DNA from: Alphaproteobacteria bacterium
Lineage (GTDB): Bacteria > Pseudomonadota > Alphaproteobacteria > Rhizobiales > Aestuariivirgaceae
Direction of reading: 5' to 3'
DNA length: 64,000 nt
Assembly (NCBI GenBank): GCA_024640405.1
Contig: JAHEFB010000003.1
Coordinates: forward strand, 62,001 to 126,000
Positions 41,862 to 51,403 of the stretch are shown piece after piece (within the stretch, counting starts at the first letter, position 1; every line of letters begins with the position of its first letter). Under the pieces are notes generated by a model. The model ran no database searches, was not told the origin of the DNA, and saw only the letters and a program-made list of their open reading frames with translations. Made by a program: the position numbers and the translations under genes.

Positions 41862-43301
41862 TCAGGCAGACGTGTAAGCAGTCTTGACCGTGGTATGGAA
41901 TTCCGCCGCATAGCGACCCTGTTCCCGTGGCCCGTAACTGGACCCTTTGGTACCGCCAAACGGCACATGATAATCCACACCCGCCGTTGGCAGATTGACC
42001 ATCACCATCCCGGCCTGTGCATTGCGCTTGAAGTGTGTTGCGAGCTTCAGGCTCTGCGTGCAAATGCCCGATGACAGTCCGAACGGCGTGTCATTGGCAA
42101 CACTCAGGGCTTCCTCGTAGTTTCGCACCCGGATCACTGATGCAACCGGACCGAATACTTCTTCAGTGTTTATACGCATGTCATTGCGGGTGTCTGTAAA
42201 CAACGCCGGCTGCATGTAGAATCCGTTTTTATCTCGCTTCAGGCGCTCACCACCGATGCGCAGTGTGGCCCCTTCCCTGCGACCAATTTCAACATAGTCA
42301 AGATCCTGTTGCAGCTGCGTCTCATCCACGACCGGACCGATCTGCGTACGGCTGTCCAGCGCGTCGCCGACCAGCAGGTCCCTGATCCTGGAGGCACAGG
42401 CTTCTACAAACCGGCTGTGTATTCCCTCACTCACAACCAGCCTTGACGAGGCAGTGCATCGTTGCCCGGTTGAGAAAAATGCGCCCTGAACAGCACAATC
42501 CACGGCGACATCGATATCTGCATCATCCAGAACCACAAGCGGATTCTTGCCGCCCATTTCGAGTTGAAACTTGCGCATGTGACGCACACTTGCCTGCGCC
42601 ACCCGCTCTCCGGTCGCCTGCGAACCTGTAAAGGTAATGGCATTGATGCGCGGATCATCCAGCATCGCCTGTCCCACGACCGAACCAGGACCGTTCACCA
42701 GGTTGAGAGTACCGGCCGGCATGCCGGCCCGGTGCAGGATATCGACAACCACCCATGCACAACCTGGAACCAGTTCAGCCGGCTTGAACACCACTGGATT
42801 GCCGTAACAGATTGCAGGCGCGATTTTCCACGCCGGGATGGCAATGGGGAAGTTCCAGGGTGTGATTATACCTACAACACCAATCGGCTCACGGCTTATC
42901 TCAACATCGACTCCAGGACGAACGGAGTCCAGTCTCTCACCGGCAAGACGCAGGGTTTCGCCGGCAAAGAAATTGAATATCTGCGCCGCCCGCACCGTTT
43001 CACCGATACCTTCTGCCAGGGTCTTGCCCTCTTCGCGGGACAGTAGTCGACCAATTTCCTCGCGTCTGGCCATGATCTCGTCGCTGGCGGCCCGCAGAAT
43101 GTCATGCCGTGCCTGGATGCCGCTTCTGGCCCAGTCATCTGCAGCGGCACAAGCTGCTGAAACCGCAGCTTCAACGTCATCCCTGGTGGCGGTGGCATAG
43201 TGCCCGATCGTATCTTCGGTGTCTGAAGGATTGATGTTGGCTGCAGACTGCGCACCTGCCAGCCACTGGCCGTCGATCAGATTTGGTCTTGTTTCAACCA
43301 T
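41862..43301 (-). CDS. NAD(P)-dependent aldehyde dehydrogenase
   Basis: 479 residues, standard ALDH length. Cofactor region ITPWNFPIAIPAWKIAPAICYGN, catalytic Glu in QLEMGGKNPLVVLDDAD, catalytic Cys in FFSTGQRCTASSRL, and the PFGGTKGSSYGPREQG C-terminal motif are present. The sequence is like aldehyde dehydrogenases of aldarate/2,5-dioxovalerate or vanillin-type subgroups; the exact substrate is unresolved. ATG 43301 is preferred. It is separated from the binding-protein gene upstream by a strong hairpin, so it may be a separate or attenuated transcript. Confidence 0.9.
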   Translation of the reverse strand: MVETRPNLIDGQWLAGAQSAANINPSDTEDTIGHYATATRDDVEAAVSAACAAADDWARSGIQARHDILRAASDEIMARREEIGRLLSREEGKTLAEGIGETVRAAQIFNFFAGETLRLAGERLDSVRPGVDVEISREPIGVVGIITPWNFPIAIPAWKIAPAICYGNPVVFKPAELVPGCAWVVVDILHRAGMPAGTLNLVNGPGSVVGQAMLDDPRINAITFTGSQATGERVAQASVRHMRKFQLEMGGKNPLVVLDDADIDVAVDCAVQGAFFSTGQRCTASSRLVVSEGIHSRFVEACASRIRDLLVGDALDSRTQIGPVVDETQLQQDLDYVEIGRREGATLRIGGERLKRDKNGFYMQPALFTDTRNDMRINTEEVFGPVASVIRVRNYEEALSVANDTPFGLSSGICTQSLKLATHFKRNAQAGMVMVNLPTAGVDYHVPFGGTKGSSYGPREQGRYAAEFHTTVKTAYTSA

Positions 43302-43327
43302 GTCGCTCGCGCTGCCCTTAAAACAAC

Positions 43328-43364
43328 AGGGCACCCCGTTAACCGGAGGTGCCCTGAGAACTTC
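43328..43364 (-). terminator. Hairpin after the binding-protein gene (terminator or attenuator)
   Basis: AGGGCACC (43328-43335) pairs with GGTGCCCT (43348-43355), with extra CCG/CGG pairing inside. Reading the minus strand, the stem is followed by TGTTGTTTT. It lies 23 bases after the stop of the substrate-binding protein gene and before the aldehyde dehydrogenase. Such hairpins often lower expression of downstream genes relative to the abundant binding protein. Confidence 0.7.
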
Positions 43365-43386
43365 AGGTCATATCAGGAAGCTGCAA

Positions 43387-44634
43387 TCAGTACTTCTTGC
43401 ATTCCGGCACATCACGTGCTGGCAGTCCGATTGTCTTGAACACCGCTGGATCGATGCCAAGTGTCTGGTTCACATTCGGCACGATCTTCACCAGCTTGTT
43501 GACCAGGTTGCCATCTTCTTCAACCACCTCGGTAACGAAATTGGTGCCGATTGCCTGGCGATTGCTGTCCAGAGTGATCTTACCGTTAGGCGCATCCAGC
43601 TCCAGTGTCGACAGGCATGACCGGAACCCCTTGTGGCCGTCCGACAAGTCGCCATTCAATTTGTCCATGCACATCTTCATGGCATTAAAGGCATTATAGT
43701 AACCGACTGCCATTAGGGCCGGGCTTGGGAAACGTTTCTCCGGGGGGAAGGCGTCCTGATATGCCTTCACAAATTTTTGCCAGTTCGGGTCGTCCCAGGT
43801 ATCGGCCTGTGGGCCGGAACCAGGTGTACCGATCAATGCTTCCTTGGCCTTGCCTTTGGAAGACAGCACTGTACCATCAATCATAATCGTGCCGCCGATC
43901 AGTTTCGCATCACCGCCGGCCTGCTGGTACTGGTTGAGGAAATTGACCGCGTCACCGCCGCCCAATCCAAGATAAATCGCGTCTACATCGTCGGGAAGCG
44001 ACGCGATGATCGAAGCAAAGTCCTTGGTACCAAGAGGCACCCAGAGGCGTTCTGTGATCTGACCACCTGCACCGCAGAATTCCAACGCAAAGCCGAATAC
44101 CTGCGTGTAGATGAAGGAGTAGTCCTCACCGATGGTGGCCACGGTCTTGTAGCCCTTTTCCTTGAACACATATTCTCCAAGGCCGGCCGACCACTGCGCC
44201 CCATCCATATTGAAACGGAAGAAGTTTTCCGACGGCGTCACAAAAGTTGTTTCCTGTGCACCGGAAATGCCATTGATAAAAGTCACTTGCGGCTGGGTTT
44301 TCGAGTAATCTCGCAGTGCGATACCTTCCGAGCCGGAAAGTGGACCGATAATGATATCAACCTTGTCCTGCTCGACCAGCTTGCGGGCCGCGCGAAGGGC
44401 GCTGTCCGGACTGGCGTCGGTCGCCCCGACTATAACTTCTATCTCACGGCCGCCGGCCATCCCGTTGGCCTCTTTCATGGCGACTTCGAATCCCCGCTGG
44501 CCGTCTTCGCCCAGCACTGTGTAGGTTCCTTCAAGCGTGGCCATGAAGCCGATCTTCAGCTTGTCGGCGGCCTGAGCAGATCCGGCGGCAAACACCGCGG
44601 CAGCAGCGACAGTTGAAATTAGCCATTTGCGCAT
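43387..44634 (-). CDS. ABC transporter substrate-binding protein, HAAT family (Peripla_BP_6)
   Basis: 415 residues. A signal peptide (MRKWLISTVAAAAVFAAGSAQA) is followed by KLKIGFMATLEGTYTVLGEDGQRGFEVAMKEANG, the characteristic beginning of leucine/amide-binding proteins, and DIIIGPLSGSEGIAL, typical of this fold. ATG 44634 has GGGAGGAAG upstream. It is the first gene of the long minus-strand cluster and supplies LivFGHM. A small-molecule ligand other than leucine is suggested by the neighbouring catabolic genes. Periplasmic. Confidence 0.92.
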   Translation of the reverse strand: MRKWLISTVAAAAVFAAGSAQAADKLKIGFMATLEGTYTVLGEDGQRGFEVAMKEANGMAGGREIEVIVGATDASPDSALRAARKLVEQDKVDIIIGPLSGSEGIALRDYSKTQPQVTFINGISGAQETTFVTPSENFFRFNMDGAQWSAGLGEYVFKEKGYKTVATIGEDYSFIYTQVFGFALEFCGAGGQITERLWVPLGTKDFASIIASLPDDVDAIYLGLGGGDAVNFLNQYQQAGGDAKLIGGTIMIDGTVLSSKGKAKEALIGTPGSGPQADTWDDPNWQKFVKAYQDAFPPEKRFPSPALMAVGYYNAFNAMKMCMDKLNGDLSDGHKGFRSCLSTLELDAPNGKITLDSNRQAIGTNFVTEVVEEDGNLVNKLVKIVPNVNQTLGIDPAVFKTIGLPARDVPECKKY

Positions 44635-44740
44635 AATAGTCTTCCTCCCATTAAGGCTGTGCATAATGCATCAGAAAAACCGCGTCGTTTGTCGCGCGAT
44701 TGGCCTAAGGGTAAACCCCACATCGCCGGTAACAAGCCCA

Positions 44741-44756
44741 ATGAGTGACGACTCAT
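44741..44756. promoter_or_regulatory. Candidate operator palindrome upstream of the binding-protein gene
   Basis: ATGAGT-GACG-ACTCAT is a perfect 6-bp inverted repeat with a 4-base spacer, about 107 bases upstream of the binding-protein start codon and within the only longer upstream gap. It could be a binding site for the cluster's AraC protein or another regulator. This is inference from position and symmetry only. Confidence 0.3.
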
Positions 44757-44836
44757 AACCCTAAGTCTCTTTTTTGACCTGCCGGAGCTGATCAAAAACA
44801 GGACAAACAACAATCAAATGGTACTTTTTTGCCGGT

Positions 44837-45142
44837 TCAGGCGTCATTTTTGATGTCATACACCTGCACCTTGCTCCACAGGCTGGCACAGCTTTCAAGA
44901 AACACCTGATGCGGCTGCCCAGCCTGATATGCATCATGACTGGCCAGACTGGCAAACGTCAACACCACACCATAATCATAGCTGCTGTCGATCACCGCAC
45001 GACTGGTTGCAGCAGGTTTCCCGATCTGGCGTTCAAGCACATTGGGGTCGCGTGTAAGCAGGTCAAGACCCTGTTCGAACTGCCGGATCTGCTCCGGGCT
45101 TGCCGTCTTCCAAAGCCAGAAGAATACCGTATGAATGTGCAT
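44837..45142 (-). CDS. Dabb (stress-responsive alpha/beta barrel) domain protein
   Basis: 101 residues, beginning MHIHTVFFWLWKTASPEQIRQFEQGL and ending VQVYDIKND. The HTVFFWL start, an alternating beta-alpha pattern, and SSYDYGVVLTFASLASHDAYQAGQPHQVF are typical of the dimeric Dabb ferredoxin-like fold, which includes polyketide cyclases and catabolic monooxygenase-type proteins. ATG 45142 has CGGAAAA upstream. Same strand as the long cluster and about 200 bases ahead of the binding-protein gene; it may or may not belong to it. Confidence 0.82.
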   Translation of the reverse strand: MHIHTVFFWLWKTASPEQIRQFEQGLDLLTRDPNVLERQIGKPAATSRAVIDSSYDYGVVLTFASLASHDAYQAGQPHQVFLESCASLWSKVQVYDIKNDA

Positions 45143-45358
45143 GATTTTCCGGACCTGTCCTGCGGTTCCGGAATGGTTGCCGAACAGCACCGCGACATGA
45201 GACCGGAACCTGTTTTGAAAGTGAGTAATTTGGGTTTGTAATCTGCCAGCTCAGGCTGGGCCTTACTTATAGTAGGTTTCTTGTACGCTGGAACGCCGCC
45301 CGCTACCTGCTATTTGCAGCAACACATGGTGGTTTTCTGTATGAGGGCGCCGCCGGGC

Positions 45359-45877
45359 TCACGCCGCCATTGCAGCTATGACAGCTTCAAACGACTGCCT
45401 GAGTTTGCCGGTTCCGTCCACGATGGCTTTGGAATTGGCAGCCAACAGGTTCATGGCATAGTCAAATTCCTGCTCAAACTGCGGCAATTCGGCATCCAGA
45501 AACGAAAACAACAAGACAATCCGCCAGTCCGCCGAGGTCTTTGCCAGGTCCAGGACTTCAGGTGTGCTGTCCAACTCCATCTCGATAACGCGAAAATAGA
45601 AGTTCTCGTGCAGCAGGCTCGTTTTCAGTTTCTGCAGATTGGAATACAGCGCCTGTATCGGCGCATCCAGCTGATGCGGCGCTGAATATTCCACTCGAAT
45701 GCATTTGCGCGCACTCGTGGTAACTTCCTGTGCCCAGCGGAACGACTCCGGGAATTCATTCGCCAGCGTTATGGCCAGCGAACCAGATGTCTCGCCTTCT
45801 TCCGGCTGCCACTCTTCCTCACCAACTGACTGAACTACCTCTGACACCGCCTGTTCACCCTCCACCATCCAATTCAT
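45359..45877 (-). CDS. Hypothetical protein, acidic helical protein
   Basis: 172 residues, starting MNWMVEGEQAVSEVVQSVGEEEW. The N-terminal third is acidic, followed by predicted helices (DAPIQALYSNLQKLKTSLLHENFYFRVIEMEL). No signal peptide, membrane segment or known motif was found. It stands alone on the minus strand between the Dabb gene and a divergent small-protein gene. The ATG codon opens the frame; no strong ribosome-binding site was noted. I do not recognise the family. Confidence 0.55.
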   Translation of the reverse strand: MNWMVEGEQAVSEVVQSVGEEEWQPEEGETSGSLAITLANEFPESFRWAQEVTTSARKCIRVEYSAPHQLDAPIQALYSNLQKLKTSLLHENFYFRVIEMELDSTPEVLDLAKTSADWRIVLLFSFLDAELPQFEQEFDYAMNLLAANSKAIVDGTGKLRQSFEAVIAAMAA

Positions 45878-46136
45878 CCAGCCCCGGATCAGGATGTTAT
45901 TATTGTTGTCTAAATCAAATTCAAATCTCCGATTGCTGTCAAACGATTACCAGAGGTTACCAACGCAATTCCGCCCGGATTCCCGTTAATGTGGCCTCAG
46001 CAAGGCAAATTCAGTTATCCACATCCTGTGAACCTCGAAAACGCAGTGTGATTAATCTCACATTAAACTCCCTTCAGCCGTGCGAAGTTGAGCTCAACAA
46101 AACAACAAGAATTCCTCATTTCGAAGGTTCGTCAAG

Positions 46137-46292
46137 ATGACCAGGCAACACCATAGCAGCTTCACCAGAGCTATCTTGAATTCAACGCAGCGCTTGTTGC
46201 GTTCCAGCAGGAACTACAACATTCTGGCCAGCAATCACATTGATGCCCGCACTCTGAAAGATATCGGAGTCAATCCGGTTGGAATGTTCTGA
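46137..46292 (+). CDS. Small DUF1127-like (YjiS-type) protein
   Basis: 51 residues. The C-terminal HIDARTLKDIGVNPVGMF resembles the end of DUF1127/YjiS proteins (DxRxLxDIGL), small basic alphaproteobacterial proteins that in some species bind RNA and influence phosphate or carbon metabolism. The N-terminal half is Arg/Ser/Thr-rich. It is followed by a good terminator at 46323, which supports a real transcribed gene. The short length and lack of the usual Trp make the assignment tentative. Confidence 0.6.
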   Translation: MTRQHHSSFTRAILNSTQRLLRSSRNYNILASNHIDARTLKDIGVNPVGMF

Positions 46293-46322
46293 TTCTCTCA
46301 ACTTCCTCCTCTAGAGCCTTTC

Positions 46323-46355
46323 ACCCCGGGTCGCAAAGTCCGGGGTTTTTCTTTG
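46323..46355 (+). terminator. Intrinsic terminator after the small DUF1127-like gene
   Basis: ACCCCGG (46323-46329) pairs with CCGGGGT (46340-46346) and is followed by TTTTTCTTT. On the minus strand it also lies just beyond the end of the DMT transporter gene (46376), so it may end both transcripts. Confidence 0.8.
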
Positions 46356-46375
46356 CGCAGTCAATTTGAGAGGCA

Positions 46376-47221
46376 TCAGGCAGTCGCCAGCAAGACAATC
46401 CCGAGAGCCACAAAACCGGCCGATATCATCCGCAATTTCCAGGGCCGCTCACCAAACCACACGACACCAATCAGAGCTGCAATGATGACGCTGGACTCTC
46501 GGATCGCCGACACTGTTCCTAGTGAAGTCAGTGTCTTGGCATATATCGCCAGACCGTAAGCAAGCGCCGAAATCAGGCCACCACCTATCCCAATCAAATA
46601 GTACTTTGGCGAATAGTTTCGCAGCTTGTTCCATCTGACACCAAACAGCACAATCGTGGAAAATGATTCCAGAACAAACAACCACCCGATATATCCAAGC
46701 GGACTGGCAGACGCCCGCACGCCTAATCCATCAGTCACCGAATATGACGCGATTGTAACGCCAGTCAGCATCGCTGCAGCCAGGGTGCCGGCACTTATTC
46801 TCACGTCTTGCCGACCAAAAGTCAGGGCTGCAATGGCAATCGAAATGATCAAAATGCCTGCCCAGGCTACCGGCGGCAGGATTTCGCCTGCAAACAGCTG
46901 AGCCCCCAGAGTCACCAGCACGGGAGCCACACCGCGCGCAATCGGATAAACCTGGCTCAGGTCCCCAAACCGATACGCCAACAACAGGAAACCATAGTAG
47001 AAGTAGTGTATGAGGGTCGACACCGCCAGGAATAGCCAGGCGTCACGTGCCGGCGGCAGATACAGAAGGACCATCACTATCCCGACCAGACCGCCACCCA
47101 GATTGATCAGGCCAAGTGTGATCACCCGGTCAGCCGATCCCTTGACCAGTGCATTCCACACTGCATGCAATACAGCAGCACACAGGATCAGGCCGATGGC
47201 AAATTGTGTCGGCGCGCCCAT
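46376..47221 (-). CDS. DMT superfamily (EamA) transporter at the end of the phosphonate operon
   Basis: 281 residues and ten hydrophobic segments in two EamA repeats (about 5-135 and 150-278; second repeat ends SAGFVALGIVLLATA). Last gene on the minus strand after phnW-phnA-phnY-pbfA, 32 bases from pbfA. EamA proteins of this type move small organic molecules; in this operon it might import aminoethylphosphonate-like substrates or export a catabolic product. That role is inferred from position only. Inner membrane. Confidence 0.82.
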   Translation of the reverse strand: MGAPTQFAIGLILCAAVLHAVWNALVKGSADRVITLGLINLGGGLVGIVMVLLYLPPARDAWLFLAVSTLIHYFYYGFLLLAYRFGDLSQVYPIARGVAPVLVTLGAQLFAGEILPPVAWAGILIISIAIAALTFGRQDVRISAGTLAAAMLTGVTIASYSVTDGLGVRASASPLGYIGWLFVLESFSTIVLFGVRWNKLRNYSPKYYLIGIGGGLISALAYGLAIYAKTLTSLGTVSAIRESSVIIAALIGVVWFGERPWKLRMISAGFVALGIVLLATA

Positions 47222-47253
47222 TCAGGTGTATCCGGCGGTCGGGTTGGCTGGCG

Positions 47254-48624
47254 TCAAGAAACGGTTTCGGTAATCTCAGTTTCCACTATTGTCAATGCAG
47301 TCTCCAGGTCCTGGCGGCCAATCGTCAATGGCGGAGACAATGTCAGCACGCAGCCTTGGGAAATCTTGAAACTCAAACCCTTGTCCAGGCATTTGTAGTA
47401 AATCTTTTCCGCCAGGTCGGGCGCAGCGGTTCGTGCCTGCTTGTCTGAAACGATCTCCACGCCAAACATCAAACCCCTGCCGCGCACATCACCGGCAACT
47501 GTACAGGTTTTTGAAAACTCCTGCAGGCGGGTCATGGCGTAATCACCCAGTTGTGCAGACCGTTCCACAAGCCCCTCATCTTCAATGATATCGAGTGTGG
47601 TCAGCGCTGCCCGCGCCGTGACCGGGTTTTTCTCGTGAGTGTAATGACCAATGGCAAAATCGCCGCAAACGTTCAGGTCTTCGCGCGCAATGGTTGCGGC
47701 AATCGGCAGAACACCTCCACCCAGTGACTTGCCCAGCACAATGATGTCCGGCTCTGCTTCATCATGGTCGAACGAGAAGAATTTTCCGGTCTTGCCGAGA
47801 CCTGTGGGGATCTCATCGAATATCAACAGTGTGCCGTGCCGGTTGCAAGCCTCGCGCACTTTCTTCCAGTATCCAGGCGGTGGTACGTGCGGCACTGCCC
47901 GCATGGGCTCGGCTATCACGGCGGCGACATCACCTTCGCGCTCCAGCACATAATCAACCATGGAGGCACACGCCAACCCGCAATTTTCCGGACCTGGGTG
48001 ACCATATGGACACCGGTAGCAGGCAAATGGAGCTACATGCTCTGCGCCGGTCATAAGCGGACCGGCAATATGCGACCGGAACGTCGCCTCGCCACCCACC
48101 GAGGATGCGCCAAATCCCGCCCCGTGAAAGGCATCCCAAAACGACAGGGTCTTGAACCGGCCAGTGGCTGCACGGGCAATCTTCAGTGCCACTTCCACAG
48201 CGTCTGAACCACCTGTGGTAAACAGCACGCGATCAAGATCTGCGGGAGCCAGCTTGGCCAGACGTTCAGCCAGTTCAACGGAGACTTCATTGGTGAAGCG
48301 ACGCGGTGAAAAACTCAAATCGTCCAGTTGATCCTTGATGGCAGCCAGCAGACGCGGGTGGCCATAGCCGATGTGATGCACGCTGTTGCCGTGAAAATCC
48401 ATATATCGGCGGCCATCCAGATCCTCGATCCAGATGCCCTCAGCCTTGGCAATGGTGTTCACGCACGGACTCGACAGGCTTTGATGAATGAAGGCCTCGG
48501 CATCACGATCAAGCAGGGGCCGCGAGTACTCGCCGGTGTTGGATGCGGACCACCCCATGCGCGCGGCAGACGTATTGGACTCCCCCTCGGTGTGCCGGAT
48601 TTCTGCTTTGGTCTTCTGGCTCAA
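47254..48624 (-). CDS. pbfA: (R)-1-hydroxy-2-aminoethylphosphonate ammonia-lyase PbfA (class III aminotransferase fold)
   Basis: 456 residues, fold-type I PLP enzyme of the class III (omega) aminotransferase group. Visible are FTTGGSDAVEVALKIAR (PLP phosphate contacts), DAFHGAGFGASSVGG, LIFDEIPTGLGKTG, and Schiff-base Lys in VLGKSLGGGVLPI. PbfA was described as a lyase that removes ammonia from (R)-1-hydroxy-2-aminoethylphosphonate giving phosphonoacetaldehyde, and its genes are found with phnWAY or phnWX. Here it is the fourth gene after phnW, phnA and phnY, which supports this over a transaminase. TTG 48624 is 10 bases from the phnY stop; an in-frame ATG at 48558 is another start. Confidence 0.87.
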   Translation of the reverse strand: MSQKTKAEIRHTEGESNTSAARMGWSASNTGEYSRPLLDRDAEAFIHQSLSSPCVNTIAKAEGIWIEDLDGRRYMDFHGNSVHHIGYGHPRLLAAIKDQLDDLSFSPRRFTNEVSVELAERLAKLAPADLDRVLFTTGGSDAVEVALKIARAATGRFKTLSFWDAFHGAGFGASSVGGEATFRSHIAGPLMTGAEHVAPFACYRCPYGHPGPENCGLACASMVDYVLEREGDVAAVIAEPMRAVPHVPPPGYWKKVREACNRHGTLLIFDEIPTGLGKTGKFFSFDHDEAEPDIIVLGKSLGGGVLPIAATIAREDLNVCGDFAIGHYTHEKNPVTARAALTTLDIIEDEGLVERSAQLGDYAMTRLQEFSKTCTVAGDVRGRGLMFGVEIVSDKQARTAAPDLAEKIYYKCLDKGLSFKISQGCVLTLSPPLTIGRQDLETALTIVETEITETVS

Positions 48625-48633
48625 TGGATCGGC

Positions 48634-50088
48634 CTAGCGCGGCCAGGGCAGCGAATAGGTCTTGACATTGGTGAAGAACTTCATCGCTTCCAGTACGCCT
48701 TCCTTGACCCCATTGCCGGAATCCTTGATGCCACCGAACGGCGACATCTCGATGCGGTAACCCGGCTGCTCCCAAATATTGACGGTACCTACGTCAAGCC
48801 CGTTTATGAAGCTCGTTGCGCGGTTGAGGTTGTTTGTGCAAACCCCCGAAGACAGCCCGAACGGTGTGGAATTTGAGATCTGCATGACCTCATCGTCATT
48901 GTCCGGCACCCGCACAATTGGCACGATCGGCCCAAAGGTTTCCTCCATGACCAGTTCGCAGCCATGCGGCACATGATCGACCACAATTGGTGGTAACAGC
49001 GCGCCTTTGCGTTCCGGATGATAGAGAATTTTCGCACCTTGTTTTTCAGCATCATAGACCCGGTTCTCAAAGATCTCTGCTGCCTTTGAATGAATGACAC
49101 AACCCAGTTGGGTGTCCGGGTCCTGCGGATCGCCAAAACGGATTGCCTTGGCTCTTTCAAGGATCATCGGCACGATCTTGTCCGCCACGGATTCCTGCAC
49201 CAGGATACGCTTGATCGCCGTACAACGCTGGCCGGAGTTGCCGGTCGCGCCGGCGCAGGCAAGCGCGGCGGCCTTTTCCAGATCGGCATCATCAAGATCA
49301 TTCAGAATGATCAAGGGGTCATTCCCCCCAAGTTCCAGCGCCGTGCGCTTGTAGCCTGCCTTTGAGGCAATCATCTTGCCAACCGGTACGCCGCCGGTGA
49401 AGGTAATGATATCAATGTTTTCATTGGTGATCATTTCATCGCCGATGTCTGCGGGCATGCCGGTGACGATCTGGAACATTTCCGGTGGCAGGCCTGCCTC
49501 GTACAGTATGTCGGCCAGCGTGATCGCGGTCATTGGAGTAAGCTCGGTTGGCTTGCATACCATGCAGTTGTTGGTGGCAATCGACGGTGCGATCTTGTGC
49601 GCCACCATGTTGAGCGGATGGTTGAACGGGGTAATCGCCGAAATCGCATTAACCGGCTCACGCTTGGTGAATATCTTGCGATCCTTGCCCTGCGGGGTCA
49701 GATCACAGGAGAATATCTGTCCGTCATCGAGAATGGCCAACTGGCCGGCAAGTGTAAACACATCGTATGAGCGGCCGGTCTCATACAAAGAATGCTGCTT
49801 GCATATACCGAGCTCCAGCGTAAGCCAGTGGGCAATTTCTTCGCGCCGCTCGCGGATCAGCTCTGCTGCACGAAACAGTATCTGCTGGCGTTCATAGCGG
49901 GTTAACCTGGGTTTGTAATTTGCAGCAATCTCGAAAGCCCGTGCTGCATGTTCCGCTGTTCCCGCCGGCACCGTACCGATCACTTCATCGGTAAACGGAT
50001 ACAGAACTTCCACGACGTCCTTGGTGCTCACCTTCTCGCCGCCAATACGCATTGCCTCGCGGCGGATTGTGCGTTCCGTTCCACTCAT
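48634..50088 (-). CDS. phnY: Phosphonoacetaldehyde dehydrogenase PhnY
   Basis: 484 residues of the ALDH superfamily. NAD site [24 protein letters not shown], catalytic Glu in [14 protein letters not shown], catalytic Cys in [13 protein letters not shown] and C-terminal [11 protein letters not shown]. It oxidises phosphonoacetaldehyde to phosphonoacetate, which PhnA then cleaves. The assignment rests on operon position between phnA and pbfA and on similarity to this subgroup rather than to general ALDHs. ATG 50088 begins [13 protein letters not shown] with AAGG upstream; the longer frame to 50196 overlaps phnA and is discarded. Confidence 0.92.
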   Translation of the reverse strand: MSGTERTIRREAMRIGGEKVSTKDVVEVLYPFTDEVIGTVPAGTAEHAARAFEIAANYKPRLTRYERQQILFRAAELIRERREEIAHWLTLELGICKQHSLYETGRSYDVFTLAGQLAILDDGQIFSCDLTPQGKDRKIFTKREPVNAISAITPFNHPLNMVAHKIAPSIATNNCMVCKPTELTPMTAITLADILYEAGLPPEMFQIVTGMPADIGDEMITNENIDIITFTGGVPVGKMIASKAGYKRTALELGGNDPLIILNDLDDADLEKAAALACAGATGNSGQRCTAIKRILVQESVADKIVPMILERAKAIRFGDPQDPDTQLGCVIHSKAAEIFENRVYDAEKQGAKILYHPERKGALLPPIVVDHVPHGCELVMEETFGPIVPIVRVPDNDDEVMQISNSTPFGLSSGVCTNNLNRATSFINGLDVGTVNIWEQPGYRIEMSPFGGIKDSGNGVKEGVLEAMKFFTNVKTYSLPWPR

Positions 50089-50101
50089 TGTCGCAGACCT
50101 T

Positions 50102-51394
50102 TTAAATGTTGGTTTGTAACGCGGCTGCCCGCACCGCATAGAAAAAAGCATCGAAATTCCGCAATTCCGGAGCACCCGGCAGGTCCGGCATGACACGGTT
50201 GACGATGAAGGGAACTTCCTGCTCGGTCAATCCGCCGTGTGAGCGCAAGGGCTCCTTGAGCGCCGCCAGATCATGGCGATGTTCGCTGGTGCCGACAGTC
50301 ATGTTTTCGCCGGAGATAATCACGATGTCGCCGATACGATCATCCGGCAGCTCAAACCGCTGGCAGGCTTCCGCCTTGTCGACCGCAAGAATGATCCCGT
50401 CAATGGCGCGCAGTTGGCTCAACAACTGCTGCACATCGGCGTCGGCCGGCAAATAAGCAGTGGCGAATGAACCAAGTGCGCCGTGATGTACAACGTAAGG
50501 ATCGGTGATCGGCAGAATGACCCTCGCGGCATCCTTGCCCAGCCAGTCATCCATCAGGTCCTGGACATAGATCACGGCAGGCGAACCGTCCGCCAGGTGT
50601 TTGGGTTTCATGCCGTGATCAGCGGTAACGACAATGCCCGCCCCCTTTGCGTCCAGCTCGGCCAGGTACTTGTCGAACATGGCGTAGAAAGCCTTGGCTT
50701 CAGCATCTTCCGGGGCGTACTTGTGCTGCACATAGTCGGTGGTCGTCAGGTACATCACATCGGGTGCAAACTCCTTGAGCAATTTGACGCCGGCTGCAAA
50801 CACAAACTCCGACAGTTCTGCCGAATAGACTTCCGGCACTTCGAGTCCCAGCCATGCAGACGCATTGTCTATGCCGTGCAAGGCCTTGGTTGTTGTGTCC
50901 GAACGTTCCGACGAAAAGCAGATGGCGCGGCCTTCATCGAAGGCCAGGCCATGGCCCAGCAGCGCGCGCAGCTTGTCCTTGGCCGTCACGATAGCCACCC
51001 GCTGGCCGGCATCGTAGAAACCCTTGAACACAGTAGGCGCGCGCAGAAACTTCGGATCGTTCATCATCACTTCTTCGCCTGTATCCGGATCGTACAGGAA
51101 GTTGCCGCAGATACCGTGCACGGATGGTGGACGGCCTGTGGCAATGGACATGTTGTTCGGGTTTGTAAAGCTCGGAATGACGCTGTGAGCCAACCTGTCC
51201 GTGCCTTCAGAGCGGATGCGCGCCAGGGTCGGCATCAAACCGTCCGCAATTGCCGCATCCAGATAAGCCGGTTCGCAACCGTCCAGGCAAATGGCAATGG
51301 CGCAGGAACCGGGTTGAGGATATGTACGCCCGTTCACAGTAACGTCTACTGGGGTCATGTCGTTCATGATCGTATTCGCTTTCATTGGGGTCAT
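50102..51394 (-). CDS. phnA: Phosphonoacetate hydrolase PhnA
   Basis: 430 residues of the alkaline phosphatase superfamily. [12 protein letters not shown] supplies metal ligand D38, nucleophile T77 lies in [17 protein letters not shown], and further zinc ligands are in [23 protein letters not shown] and [10 protein letters not shown] (His). It hydrolyses phosphonoacetate to acetate and phosphate without phosphate repression in known systems. Start codon choice is uncertain: in-frame ATGs occur at 51394, 51385 and 51367; the last may be the native one. Coupled to phnW (9-base gap) and phnY (13-base gap). Confidence 0.95.
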   Translation of the reverse strand: MTPMKANTIMNDMTPVDVTVNGRTYPQPGSCAIAICLDGCEPAYLDAAIADGLMPTLARIRSEGTDRLAHSVIPSFTNPNNMSIATGRPPSVHGICGNFLYDPDTGEEVMMNDPKFLRAPTVFKGFYDAGQRVAIVTAKDKLRALLGHGLAFDEGRAICFSSERSDTTTKALHGIDNASAWLGLEVPEVYSAELSEFVFAAGVKLLKEFAPDVMYLTTTDYVQHKYAPEDAEAKAFYAMFDKYLAELDAKGAGIVVTADHGMKPKHLADGSPAVIYVQDLMDDWLGKDAARVILPITDPYVVHHGALGSFATAYLPADADVQQLLSQLRAIDGIILAVDKAEACQRFELPDDRIGDIVIISGENMTVGTSEHRHDLAALKEPLRSHGGLTEQEVPFIVNRVMPDLPGAPELRNFDAFFYAVRAAALQTNI

Positions 51395-51403
51395 GCCCCT
51401 GGT

